Assembly (NCBI GenBank): GCA_005878325.1
Contig: VBMR01000164.1
Span: forward strand, 1-8,967
From: Methanobacteriota archaeon
GTDB taxonomy: Archaea; Thermoplasmatota; Thermoplasmata; RBG-16-68-12
Reading direction: 5' to 3'
Length of the DNA stretch: 8,967 bases
Shown here: piece by piece, positions 1 to 6,834 of the stretch
How positions within the stretch are numbered: position 1 is the first letter of the stretch
Layout: each line of letters starts with the position of its first letter
Position numbers and translations under genes: made by a program
The notes under the pieces: model-generated
What the model was told of the DNA's origin: nothing
What the model saw: only the letters and a program-made list of their open reading frames with translations
The model's database searches: none

Positions 1-509
1 CGGAAGTACGCGGTCGCACGGGCGTGCGCGCTCACGAGTCCCTCCCGGAGGAGATGGAGGTCCACCCCGCGGGCCTCACGGCCCGCGTCCTTCCCTCCGA
101 GCCCGAAGTCGATCATCACGACCTGTCCGTCCCGGACGATCATGTTCGACGTCGTGAGATCGCCATGGACGATCCCCGCGCGGTGGAGTCGGCCGACGAC
201 ACGACCAATCTCCCGAGCGGTCATTCCCGCGAGAGGCCCCCCTCGGTCCAAGACCTCCTTGGCCGTCGGGCCATCGACGAACTCCATCACCAAACTGGCT
301 CCCGCCAAGTCGATATCATACAGGATCGGCACGGAGACGCCCGCCGCTCGGGCCTCCGCCATCAAGCGGGCTTCCATTCGGATCCGGGACCGACGAAGGC
401 CGTCGTCGAGTTCCGAGAGGCGATACGTCTTCGGGACCCGCGCTTTCGCGACCGCGGGTCGGCCCAGGAACTCCGTCCGTCGCAGCTCCGCCTCGGCTCC
501 CCGTCTCAT
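1..509 (-). CDS. bud32: Bud32-type KEOPS complex serine/threonine kinase/ATPase (C-terminus cut by window edge)
   Basis: Atypical small protein kinase of the KEOPS complex, which with Kae1 makes the t6A modification on ANN-decoding tRNAs; it acts mainly as an ATPase in the cytoplasm. 169 codons are visible. The N-terminus reads MRRGAEAEL, the usual Bud32 opening, with the ATP-binding lysine at K22 in VAKARVPKTYR. The catalytic loop is HGDLTTSNMIV (D117, N122) and the metal-binding DFG is at 134-136 in IDFGLGG. The conserved acidic/arginine stretch ELDDGLRRSRIRMEARL lies at 33-49. Bud32 proteins are usually about 200 residues, so about 30 residues lie beyond the left edge. ATG at 509 was chosen because the family motif starts immediately after it; GTG at 515 is also in frame. 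It follows the helicase gene by 70 nt on the same strand and may be co-transcribed. No Kae1 domain precedes it, unlike the Kae1-Bud32 fusions of many euryarchaea. Confidence 0.93.
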   Translation of the reverse strand, partial: MRRGAEAELRRTEFLGRPAVAKARVPKTYRLSELDDGLRRSRIRMEARLMAEARAAGVSVPILYDIDLAGASLVMEFVDGPTAKEVLDRGGPLAGMTAREIGRVVGRLHRAGIVHGDLTTSNMIVRDGQVVMIDFGLGGKDAGREARGVDLHLLREGLVSAHARATAYF

Positions 510-579
510 CAACACGCCCCGCGCGATGCCGAGCCCGCGGCAAAAACCCTTCCCTGAACGAGCCGCGCCCCGGTGCCGA

Positions 580-2481
580 TCACCGAGCGACCGCGGCCAG
601 GGGGGCGGCAAAGAATCGGGAGGCCTCGGCCGCGGGGACCTCGCTGCGGACCGGGGCGAAGTCCGGCGGAAGGCACCGGGCGTACCGCGGCTCGAGGATC
701 CGGCCTTCCAGCACGACGATCGCCGCGCGGTCCCGCTCGCTCCGAATCGGGCGACCCGCGGCCTGGAGGAGTTTGTTCACCGCAGGATAGACGACCGCGT
801 AGTCGTGGCCTTTCGCGGGCCCGAATCGGCGCATGTAGTAGTCGCGGAGGGCCTCCCCCTCGAGATTCGGAGGGCTCAGCGGCAAGCCGACGACGATGAC
901 CGCGGCAAGGAGGTTGTCGTGGTAGTCGACCCCCTCGCTGAGGGACCCGCCTTGCACCCCGAGGAGCAGCGCCCCGCCCTCCGCCCGGGCGAGCCGCAGG
1001 GCTTCGAGGGCTCCGTCCCTCTGGCTCTTCGTCCACTGCGGGCGCTCCACGACGAGCTTCTTCCGAATCTCCGTCGGCCGGAGACGGCGATGGGCCTCGC
1101 CCAGCAACTCATACGACGGGAAGAAGGCCGCGACGTTTCCCGGGACGCTCCCCGTGATCCCCGAGATCTCCCGCGCGATCGCGTCATGCATTTCCGTTCC
1201 CCGCCTCGCGTACAGAGTGGTGACGTGAGGGTGCACGAGCAGGAGCCGGTTCTCCGCGGGAAACGGCGAGGCGTAGGTCCGCATCTGCCGCCGGGCCGGC
1301 GCGATCCCGAGCAGGTCGGCGTACATCTCCTCGGGGAAGAAGGTCCCCGACATCAGGATGCTCGCATGGACCCGATCGAAGATGGGTCGGCTCAGCACGC
1401 TCGGATCCAGAAGGCGGAAGGCGAACTTGCCCTCCGGGCCGGGGACGACGAGGCGCAGGATTCCTTCGTTCCGGTCCCTCCACCGCTCAAAGAATTCGGC
1501 GATGTCGGGCAATCGGGAGGGCGCGCCGCGGCGTGTCGCCTCCTCTCCCGCGAACGCGAGCCGTTCCACGAAGTCCGTGTATCCGCCCGAGCCCTCCCTC
1601 CGGCGTGGCAGCGCGCCCTCGACGAGGTCGAGGAACTCCTCCTTCCGCGCGATCCGCTCGGCCGGCAGGGCCGCGAGGAATCGCTCGACCGCCTTCGCGA
1701 TCCCCGCGAGCTCGTGGGACACCTCGCCGTCGATCGACCGGGCCTCCTTCGCGGCCTTCAACAAGTCCATGGCAGAGAGGTCCCCGCCCAGGTTCTCGCG
1801 GATGCGGTCCGGAAGGTTGTGGGCCTCGTCCACGATCAGAATCAGGTCGTCGAGGGACCGGCCGAGCCGTGGCAGGAATCGTTCGCGGATGTCGCTGAAC
1901 ACGTAATTGTAGTCGCACACGACGAGGCTCGCCCTCGAGGCCGCGTCCATGGCGACCTTGTGCGGACACACCCGGCATGCGCCGCTCGCCTGGACGAGTT
2001 CCTGCACGTGGAGGGTGCGCTGAAGGACCGCGGCGACGACGGCCGAGTTGTCGCGGGTGAAGAACCCGCAGCTCCGCGACTTCACCATGAAGTCGCAATA
2101 CTCCTGGAAGGCCCGGCCGTGGGGCGGAGCGGCTTCCTGCAGGCACATCGAGTGTTTCGCGATCAGGTCGACCGTGGGGATGCGCGGGCCTCTCGCCTCG
2201 ATGCGCCTCACGGTCTCGATCGCAATCCGGTGCTGGCTTTGACGGGACGTCAAGAACAGGACGAGTTTGGAGGTCCGTACGGCCACCTCGAGCGCGGCGA
2301 CGAGGGCCACCGCGGTCTTGCCGATCCCCGTGGGGGCGTGGGCGAGCAGGTGCATCCGGCCCGCGATCGCCTTTCGAGCGTCCGAAAGGAAATCCGTCTG
2401 TCCCTCCCGGATCCGGTCGAAGGGCCACGGGATCGATCCGGCCGGGTGAGGACTCGGCCGCGGCACCTCCACGCTCTCCAT
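580..2481 (-). CDS. XPD/Rad3-family Fe-S DNA helicase (ATP-dependent, DEAH box)
   Basis: Superfamily 2 helicase of the XPD/DinG type, expected to unwind DNA 5'-3' in repair or recombination. 633 residues. The Q-like motif region FDRIREGQTDF precedes Walker A APTGIGKTA (49-57). Four cysteines placed as in the XPD iron-sulfur domain are C113, C129, C138 and C172 (the last in VCPHKVA); C169 is an extra one. DEAH is at 218-221 in LIVDEAHNLPDRIRE. Motif V is in SLSEGVDYHDN and motif VI is QAAGRPIRSERDRA starting at Q573. All motor motifs are present, so it looks intact. ATG 2481 is the only good start: no in-frame ATG or GTG lies just upstream, and a purine-rich GAGGT sits close before it. It is divergent from the zinc-ribbon gene and upstream of bud32. 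Archaea often carry several XPD/DinG-like paralogues, so exact orthology to XPD is not certain. Confidence 0.92.
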   Translation of the reverse strand: MESVEVPRPSPHPAGSIPWPFDRIREGQTDFLSDARKAIAGRMHLLAHAPTGIGKTAVALVAALEVAVRTSKLVLFLTSRQSQHRIAIETVRRIEARGPRIPTVDLIAKHSMCLQEAAPPHGRAFQEYCDFMVKSRSCGFFTRDNSAVVAAVLQRTLHVQELVQASGACRVCPHKVAMDAASRASLVVCDYNYVFSDIRERFLPRLGRSLDDLILIVDEAHNLPDRIRENLGGDLSAMDLLKAAKEARSIDGEVSHELAGIAKAVERFLAALPAERIARKEEFLDLVEGALPRRREGSGGYTDFVERLAFAGEEATRRGAPSRLPDIAEFFERWRDRNEGILRLVVPGPEGKFAFRLLDPSVLSRPIFDRVHASILMSGTFFPEEMYADLLGIAPARRQMRTYASPFPAENRLLLVHPHVTTLYARRGTEMHDAIAREISGITGSVPGNVAAFFPSYELLGEAHRRLRPTEIRKKLVVERPQWTKSQRDGALEALRLARAEGGALLLGVQGGSLSEGVDYHDNLLAAVIVVGLPLSPPNLEGEALRDYYMRRFGPAKGHDYAVVYPAVNKLLQAAGRPIRSERDRAAIVVLEGRILEPRYARCLPPDFAPVRSEVPAAEASRFFAAPLAAVAR

Positions 2482-2590
2482 TCGGACCTCGGGAACGGCG
2501 ACCTCCAGGGTGAGGGGTATGGATGGCTTCTCGGGGGAGAGAGGCGAAACTACTCCCCTCCCGTGCGCCTCCAGATAATTGGGAGGGAGC

Positions 2591-2597
2591 GCTTATG
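2591..2597 (+). promoter_or_regulatory. TATA-like box for the zinc-ribbon gene
   Basis: GCTTATG stands in a GC-rich background with its centre about 27 nt before the GTG at 2621. That is the spacing expected for a leaderless archaeal transcript starting at or next to the start codon. A second AT-rich patch (AGATAATT, 2573-2580) lies further upstream and could serve either this gene or, read on the minus strand, the divergent helicase. Confidence 0.45.
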
Positions 2598-2620
2598 CCG
2601 TTTCTCGCGAGTCTTCGCGT

Positions 2621-3469
2621 GTGGCGCGCCGCTGCTTCGTCTGCGGGTTCGAGTCCCAGGCGAATGTGTGCCCGCGGTGCAACACGATCCTGCGCCCGGA
2701 CCGGGCGACCTGCGGATCGTGCGGGCGGCCGTTCGATGGATGGGTCGCGACATGCGAAGCCTGCGGCTCCCCGATGGCCCGGGAGGATCGGGACGACCGG
2801 GACGCGCACAAGGCCCTCGCCTCCATTCCCGGGATCACGGAGGACCAAGCGAAGGATCTCGTCGCACGCGGCTTCCGTGATTTCTCCGACGTCGTGCGCC
2901 TCGCGCTCCCGAAGAGCGCGGTCCGTCTCGGCCTGCACCACGCGATCGCGCGCAAGGCCCTCCTGGTGACCCTCGCCGCAGGACCCGAGCGGCCCGTGGA
3001 CGCTGCGCGATGCCCGATGTGTGGGGCGGCGTGGCTCGCGGGGGCGCCGCGGTGCGCGGCCTGCGGCTCCGCCTTCGACCCAACGTTGGATCCGAGCCTC
3101 GTGGAGCAAAAGCTCCAAGAAATCACGGGGGAAATCGTCGACCTCGCGGCGGACCCGGATTTCCGAGAGATGCCACCGGCCATCCGGGCTGAATTCTGGC
3201 AGGCCTTCGGAGGCCTGAGTCCGGAGGACCTTCTACGGGAGGAATGTCGGCATCAGATCGACGCCTGGCGATTGAAAGGCTTCGACGTCCTCGCGGTCGA
3301 GCGAATCCTCGGGGAAGATCTCGTTCGGTTCCGAGAACGGAGCACGCGGCTGATCCGAGCCCAGGTGATGAAGAAGGCGGAGTCCGGAACGTACCGCTGT
3401 CCGCTCTGCGAGGTGCGCCTCGAGAGCACCGCGGAGGCGTGCGGCAACTGCGGCGCGCAATTCGCTTGA
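2621..3469 (+). CDS. Four-zinc-ribbon protein with central helical (HhH-like) segment, function unknown
   Basis: A 282-residue protein with no assigned function. Four treble-cysteine or ribbon-type modules are visible: C5-C8/C17-C20, C31-C34/C45-C48, C131-C134/C145-C148 and, at the C-terminus, C260-C263/C274-C277, each with CxxC pairs typical of archaeal zinc ribbons. Between the second and third is a helical stretch (66-115) starting IPGITEDQAKDLVARGF, which resembles a helix-hairpin-helix DNA-binding element. A mostly helical acidic region (about 160-245) separates ribbons 3 and 4. GTG 2621 is preferred: the first ribbon starts four residues later and a TATA-like box sits 27 nt upstream. 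A TTG at 2579 is in frame and would add 14 residues without recognisable motif. Ribbons plus HhH suggest a nucleic-acid-associated or scaffold protein; this is inference only. It is divergent from a DNA helicase. Confidence 0.82.
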   Translation: MARRCFVCGFESQANVCPRCNTILRPDRATCGSCGRPFDGWVATCEACGSPMAREDRDDRDAHKALASIPGITEDQAKDLVARGFRDFSDVVRLALPKSAVRLGLHHAIARKALLVTLAAGPERPVDAARCPMCGAAWLAGAPRCAACGSAFDPTLDPSLVEQKLQEITGEIVDLAADPDFREMPPAIRAEFWQAFGGLSPEDLLREECRHQIDAWRLKGFDVLAVERILGEDLVRFRERSTRLIRAQVMKKAESGTYRCPLCEVRLESTAEACGNCGAQFA

Positions 3470-3483
3470 CGGCGGGCACCAAC

Positions 3484-3491
3484 CCTAAATA
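3484..3491 (+). promoter_or_regulatory. TATA-like box for the M50 protease-like gene
   Basis: CTAAATAG lies between the zinc-ribbon stop and the ATG at 3515, with its centre about 27 nt before the ATG. This fits a leaderless archaeal promoter. It supports ATG 3515, not the internal ATG at 3628, as the original gene start. Confidence 0.55.
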
Positions 3492-3514
3492 GCGTCGGGA
3501 CCTGCCGAAAGCCG

Positions 3515-4071
3515 ATGCGGGGTCCCTACTCGAAATACGCCGCGCCGCCCATCTATGTCTATCCCGACACGCCGAAACGTGGGGTGCGGTTCAGCCGGTC
3601 GGAACTCGTCCAGTTGTTGGTCAAATCATGCACAAGGTGGTCGCGCAGCGATACGGCTACTGGGCCGAGTTCCGATACAATCTTCGCGGCCTCCTGATGG
3701 CGTTCGTCTTCGCGGCGGCGATCGGGTTCCTCTACGGCGCCCCCGGGGCAACTTGGATCTCGGGCGCCGTGACCCGAGAACAGAACGGGCGGATCAGCGC
3801 TGCGGGGCCCTTGTCCAACGTCCTCGTCGCCGGGCTGTTCTTTGCCGCTTTCCTCGGCCTCGCGGGGACCGGATCCGGACCGCTTGGTTTTGTCACCAAC
3901 ATCCTTTGGATCGTCGCTTCTGTCAATGCGTTCCTGGCGGGGTTCAACATGCTACCGATCATGCCCTTGGACGGCGCGAAGGTGTGGGCCTGGAACAAAG
4001 GCGCGTACGGGAGCATCGCGCTGGTATCCATCGTCCTCATCGCGTTACCCTACCTGCTGCCGGTCCTGTGA
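3515..4071 (+). pseudogene. M50/site-2-protease-like intramembrane metalloprotease, frameshifted with internal deletion
   Basis: Remains of a membrane-embedded zinc metalloprotease of the archaeal M50 group. The N-terminal part (frame of ATG 3515) reads ...YVYPDTPKRGVRFSRSELVQLL, which in relatives precedes the first membrane helix. The rest continues in another frame from about 3619: IMHKVVAQRYGYWAEFRYN, then APGATWISGAVTREQNGRIS, AAGPLSNVL and NMLPIMPLDGAKVWAWN, ending at TGA 4071. Four hydrophobic segments are visible in this part. The third zinc ligand (Asp in PLDG) and one His of HExxH (MHK) are kept, but the first membrane helix and the first His-Glu are absent: the codons before MHK read GQI instead of HE-I/L. 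About 40-50 codons seem to be missing, judged from memory of the family. An ATG at 3628 could give a 147-residue protein, but it would lack the catalytic Glu. It is either a pseudogene or an assembly deletion. Its stop is 2 nt from the convergent larB stop. Confidence 0.8.
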
Positions 4072-4073
4072 CA

Positions 4074-4820
4074 TCAGCGGTTCAGGAGGCTGGCGAGGTA
4101 GCCGGCGCCGAATCCGTTGTCGATGTTCACGACCGCGACGCCTGGGGCGCACGAGTTCAACATTCCAAGGAGCGCCGCGAGTCCGTCGAAGCTCGCGCCA
4201 TAACCGATGGAGGTCGGAACCGCGATGACGGGAGAGTCCACCAAGCCCGCGACGACACTCGGCAATGCACCCTCCATGCCTGCGACGACGATGATCACCT
4301 TCGCGTCTTCGAGGAGATCGCGTTGGTCGAGGATGCGGTGCACTCCTGCCACGCCGACGTCGAAGAGGCGCTTGACTCGGCAACCCATCAGCTCTGCGGT
4401 CACGGCGGCTTCCTCCGCCACTGGGAGGTCTGAGGTTCCCGCGGTCACGACGAGGACAGAGCCACCGCTCGGCCTCTTGGCGGTGCCGATCGAGACGATG
4501 GAAGCCTCCTCGTGATAGGTGACCTTCTTGCCGTTCAGGGCCTCTCGCAGACGGCGGGCCACCTCTGGAGACGCGCGCGTCGCCAACACGAGACCATGTG
4601 ATTCGCTCATTCGTTTCGAAATCTCCACGATGCGTTCCGGAGTTTTCCCGAGACACAAGATGACCTCCGGGAACCCGCGTCGGAGGTCCCGATGAGAATC
4701 CAGCTTTGCGAACCCGAGGTCCTCGTAGGGCAGGTCGCGTAAGGCCTGCATCGCTTGGCCAACTGTGAGCTTCCCTGCCTTGAGGTCGCGAAGGAGCGCC
4801 TCGACGCGTTCGCGGTCCAC
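4074..4820 (-). CDS. larB: LarB: pyridinium-3,5-biscarboxylic acid mononucleotide synthase (nickel-pincer cofactor biosynthesis)
   Basis: First enzyme of nickel-pincer nucleotide synthesis: carboxylates and hydrolyses nicotinic acid adenine dinucleotide to the biscarboxylated mononucleotide, later used by LarE and LarC for the cofactor of LarA-type racemases/epimerases. 248 residues, normal for the family. The N-terminal third contains LLRDLKAGKLTVGQAM and GFAKLDSHRDLRRGFPEVILCLGKT. The C-terminal PurE-like (AIR carboxylase) fold contains LVVTAGTSDLPVAEEA, DVGVAGVHRIL, VVAGMEGALPSVV (E183) and NSCAPGVAVVNIDNGFGAG, with C224 the likely catalytic cysteine. The start is GTG 4820, preceded by GGTG with a 5-nt spacer. 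That site overlaps the TGA of the RraA-like gene 4 nt upstream, so translation is probably coupled. No larC, larE or larA lies in the window. It is convergent with the M50 gene. Confidence 0.93.
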   Translation of the reverse strand: MDRERVEALLRDLKAGKLTVGQAMQALRDLPYEDLGFAKLDSHRDLRRGFPEVILCLGKTPERIVEISKRMSESHGLVLATRASPEVARRLREALNGKKVTYHEEASIVSIGTAKRPSGGSVLVVTAGTSDLPVAEEAAVTAELMGCRVKRLFDVGVAGVHRILDQRDLLEDAKVIIVVAGMEGALPSVVAGLVDSPVIAVPTSIGYGASFDGLAALLGMLNSCAPGVAVVNIDNGFGAGYLASLLNR

Positions 4821-4829
4821 GGCCTCACC
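4820..4829 (-). promoter_or_regulatory. Shine-Dalgarno site of larB overlapping the upstream stop codon
   Basis: On the minus strand the sequence reads GGTGAGGCC directly before GTG 4820. The TGA ending the RraA-like gene (4827-4825) sits inside this ribosome-binding site. Termination and re-initiation are therefore likely to be coupled, and this site decides the GTG start of larB. Confidence 0.65.
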
Positions 4830-5415
4830 GAATCTGTTCCCACTTCTCGAGCTCGAGGACGGAGCTCAGGGTGCCGCCCCGTTTGATCTCCTCGCGGATC
4901 CGGTTCTCCCGCTCGAGCACGTCGAGCGCGCGGTTCGCCATCTCGACCGCCTGCTCCTGCGCCACCACGACCAACCCGGACTCGTCCCCCACGATCCAGT
5001 CGCCCGAGTGCACCCGCTGCCCTCCGCACTCGATCTCGCTCCCGATCTCGCCGAGTCCCTTCGGCTCGCCCGCGTGCGGTGCGACATGCCGGCTGAAACA
5101 AGGGAAGTTCAGCTCCAGGATCGTGTCGAGGTCCCGCACCGCCCCGTCGATCACGACGCCGGCCACGCCCTTGACGAGAGAGGAATGGCTCGCCAGCTCG
5201 CCCCACACGGCGGTGGGTCCTCCGCCGACGTCCACCACGATGACGTCCCCCGGCTGCGCGCGATCGATCGCTTCGACCGGCTTCGCCCAATCGCCGTCCG
5301 CGGTCTTCACCGTCAGGGCGCGCCCGACGAGTTTCGTCCCGTGTTTGATCCGCGGCACGATGCCGCTCATCACCCCGCGCTTCTGCATCGCATCCGCGAG
5401 ATTCGGAGTGGACAC
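4825..5415 (-). CDS. RraA-like domain (C-terminal half of a broken HPS-RraA fusion)
   Basis: RraA/HMG-aldolase-like fold, found in many archaea fused to the C-terminus of 3-hexulose-6-phosphate synthase; its own activity there is uncertain (RNase E regulator, aldolase or decarboxylase relatives exist). The domain runs from VSTPNLADAMQKRG through VVDVGGGPTAVWGELASHS and GVAGVVIDGAVRDLDTI to GDWIVGDESGLVVVAQEQAVEMANRALD. It is complete, 196 residues if counted from GTG 5415. That GTG is probably not the natural start: the same frame stays open upstream to 5539 and encodes a typical linker, including RAIKKAIGTGQSIPSGLFKKYTG split across the join region. The natural gene would read continuously from the HPS start at 5963. 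As the sequence stands, this half could only be made by internal initiation. It is followed 4 nt later by larB. Confidence 0.82.
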   Translation of the reverse strand: MSTPNLADAMQKRGVMSGIVPRIKHGTKLVGRALTVKTADGDWAKPVEAIDRAQPGDVIVVDVGGGPTAVWGELASHSSLVKGVAGVVIDGAVRDLDTILELNFPCFSRHVAPHAGEPKGLGEIGSEIECGGQRVHSGDWIVGDESGLVVVAQEQAVEMANRALDVLERENRIREEIKRGGTLSSVLELEKWEQIR

Positions 5416-5963
5416 CTTCCGGAGAGCCTCGAAGACATCGGCTCCCGTGTATTTCTTGAACAGCCCCGAGGGGATCGATTGTCCGGTCCCGATCGCTTTC
5501 TTGATCGCCCGGGTCGGGGCGTGTGGGCGATCATCTGCTCATCGATCGAGACGTGCATGTTCAGATAGTCGACGCCGAGGGCCTCGAGCTCCTTTGCGCG
5601 CGCCGGCTTGTCGGGGACCCGCATGAGGTCGACCATGACCTTCGCACCGTAGCGATGCGCGGCCTTCACCGCCTCGAGGATCGTCGCGTCGTCCGTCACG
5701 CCCATCACCGTGATGACGTCGGCCCCGGCCTTCGCGGCGATCTCGACCTCGAAGGCACCCGTGTCCATCGTCTTGAGGTCCGCGACGATCGTCTTGCCCG
5801 GGAACGACTTCTTCAATTCGCGAACCGCCTCCATGCCCTCCGACTTCACGAGCGGTGTACCGGCCTCGATCCAGTCCGCGCCGCCCTCGACGGCCTCTCT
5901 CGCCGCGAGGAGCGCCCGCTTCAGGTGCATGTGATCGAGTGCGACCTGCAAGACTGGCTCCAT
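5370..5963 (-). pseudogene. 3-hexulose-6-phosphate synthase domain, truncated by frameshift/internal deletion (N-terminal half of HPS-RraA fusion)
   Basis: Orotidine-decarboxylase-superfamily barrel that condenses formaldehyde with ribulose-5-phosphate; in archaea lacking a full pentose phosphate pathway it mainly works in reverse to make ribulose-5-phosphate. ATG 5963 opens MEPVLQVALDHMHLKRAL, followed by WIEAGTPLVKSEGM, the catalytic ADLKTMD (D62, K64, D67), ADVITVMGVTDDATI, AKVMVDLMRVPDK and VDYLNMHVSIDEQMIAHTP (to residue 149). Beyond 5517 the frame turns into an arginine/serine-rich tail that is only the shadow of the RraA-like frame. The stretch carrying the barrel's last strands and phosphate-binding glycines (VAGG... 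and VGGAI in relatives) is absent, so an internal deletion of an estimated 45-50 codons plus a frame change is inferred. The product as written should be inactive. Divergent from the F420-reductase-like gene. Confidence 0.82.
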
Positions 5964-5988
5964 GGCTCTTGCTTACCTCGCCGTCTCG

Positions 5989-5995
5989 ATAAATA
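5989..5995 (-). promoter_or_regulatory. TATA box for the HPS-RraA/larB transcription unit
   Basis: On the minus strand this reads TATTTAT, the clearest AT-rich hexamer in the divergent intergenic region, with its centre about 29 nt before ATG 5963. No Shine-Dalgarno site precedes that ATG, which fits a leaderless or nearly leaderless message for the HPS, RraA-like and larB operon. Confidence 0.6.
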
Positions 5996-6048
5996 CGTTA
6001 TGACCGCGAGGGACGGGCGTACCGGCCCCGGGCTGCCAAACTGGAAGA

Positions 6049-6055
6049 GGGAGGT
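6049..6055 (+). promoter_or_regulatory. Shine-Dalgarno site deciding the TTG start of the F420-reductase-like gene
   Basis: GGGAGGT ends 5 nt before TTG 6061, a normal spacing, whereas the ATG at 6073 would be 17 nt away. This favours TTG as the initiator, although the family motif starts right after the ATG. Confidence 0.5.
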
Positions 6056-6060
6056 CGGTC

Positions 6061-6717
6061 TTGGCGGCGTCCATGAAGGTTGGCGTTCTCGGGAGCGGGG
6101 ATGTGGGACAGGCGCTGGGAAGAGGCTTCGTCAACCGAGGGCACGACGTGAAGCTGTCGTCGCGCAACCCGAAGGGCGAGGCCGTTACCACATGGTTGTC
6201 GAAGACGAAGGGCAAGGCTTCGACCGGCACGTACGCGGACGCGGCGCGTCACGGCGAGGTCCTCGTCTTGGCGACGCCGGGTTCGGCCACGGAGGACATC
6301 ATCCGGACCGCAGGCGTTGCGAACTTCAAGGGGAAACTCGTGATCGACGTGACGAATCCCCTCGCGTTCGAGGGTTCGTCGCCGGGCCTCTTCGTCGGCG
6401 TCACAGATTCGCTGGGCGAGCGGATCCAGCGCCTCCTCCCGGACGCGAAGGTCGTCAAGGCTTTCAACACGGTGCCCAACACCCAGATGGTGGATCCCAA
6501 GTTTGCGGGAGGTGCGCCGGCGATGATGATTGCGGGCGACGATGCGGCCGCGAAAAAGAAGGTCGCCGGGATCCTGAAAGAGTTCGGCTGGCCCGGGCCC
6601 CTCGACCTCGGAGGGATTCAGAGCGCGCGATGGCTCGAGGCTTCCGTCATGTTGTGGGTGCTTGCGGGTACCGCCCTCGGACGATGGGACCACGCCTTCC
6701 AAGTCGTCCATGGATAG
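6061..6717 (+). CDS. F420-dependent NADP reductase-like oxidoreductase
   Basis: Rossmann-fold oxidoreductase of the F420H2:NADP+ reductase family, which moves hydride between coenzyme F420 and NADP in the cytoplasm. 218 residues from TTG 6061 or 214 from ATG 6073; family members are of similar length. The dinucleotide-binding motif is MKVGVLGSGDVGQALGRGF (GxGxxG at 11-16), followed by GHDVKLSSRNPKGEAV, where the SSRNP segment is the place that contacts the NADP phosphate. Further matches are LVLATPGSATEDII, LVIDVTNPLAF, VVKAFNTVPNTQMVDP and a C-terminal helical part GWPGPLDLGGIQSARWLEASVMLWV. It is intact and divergent from the HPS gene (97 nt between starts). Some homologues in non-F420 organisms are generic NADP oxidoreductases, so the F420 dependence is inferred from family and archaeal context. 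Confidence 0.88.
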   Translation: MAASMKVGVLGSGDVGQALGRGFVNRGHDVKLSSRNPKGEAVTTWLSKTKGKASTGTYADAARHGEVLVLATPGSATEDIIRTAGVANFKGKLVIDVTNPLAFEGSSPGLFVGVTDSLGERIQRLLPDAKVVKAFNTVPNTQMVDPKFAGGAPAMMIAGDDAAAKKKVAGILKEFGWPGPLDLGGIQSARWLEASVMLWVLAGTALGRWDHAFQVVHG

Positions 6718-6800
6718 GGAGGGTGAGAACCGAAGGCGCGGCGGCCGGTCTCCCATCCGACGGAGCCTACTTTCAGGAATGATACTCGGCGCGCTCAACT

Positions 6801-6807
6801 CATATAG
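6801..6807 (+). promoter_or_regulatory. TATA-like box for the KaiC-like operon
   Basis: CATATAG lies in the 117-nt gap between the F420-reductase-like gene and ATG 6835, centred about 31 nt before that ATG. This predicts a very short or absent leader. The rest of the gap shows no clear gene, terminator stem or other structure. Confidence 0.5.
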
Positions 6808-6834
6808 CGAGCCCTGGTCTCGCGTGCTGAATCG

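Noticed and set aside
2579..2620. TTG at 2579 as the start of the zinc-ribbon gene
   Set aside because: The added 14 residues carry no motif, and the TATA-like box at 2591 would then lie inside the gene; GTG 2621 has better spacing.
142..2880. A 912-codon open frame on the plus strand antisense to the helicase and bud32
   Set aside because: It runs opposite to two genes with clear family motifs, is rich in Arg/Gly/Pro as expected for a GC-rich antisense frame, and shows no recognisable domain.
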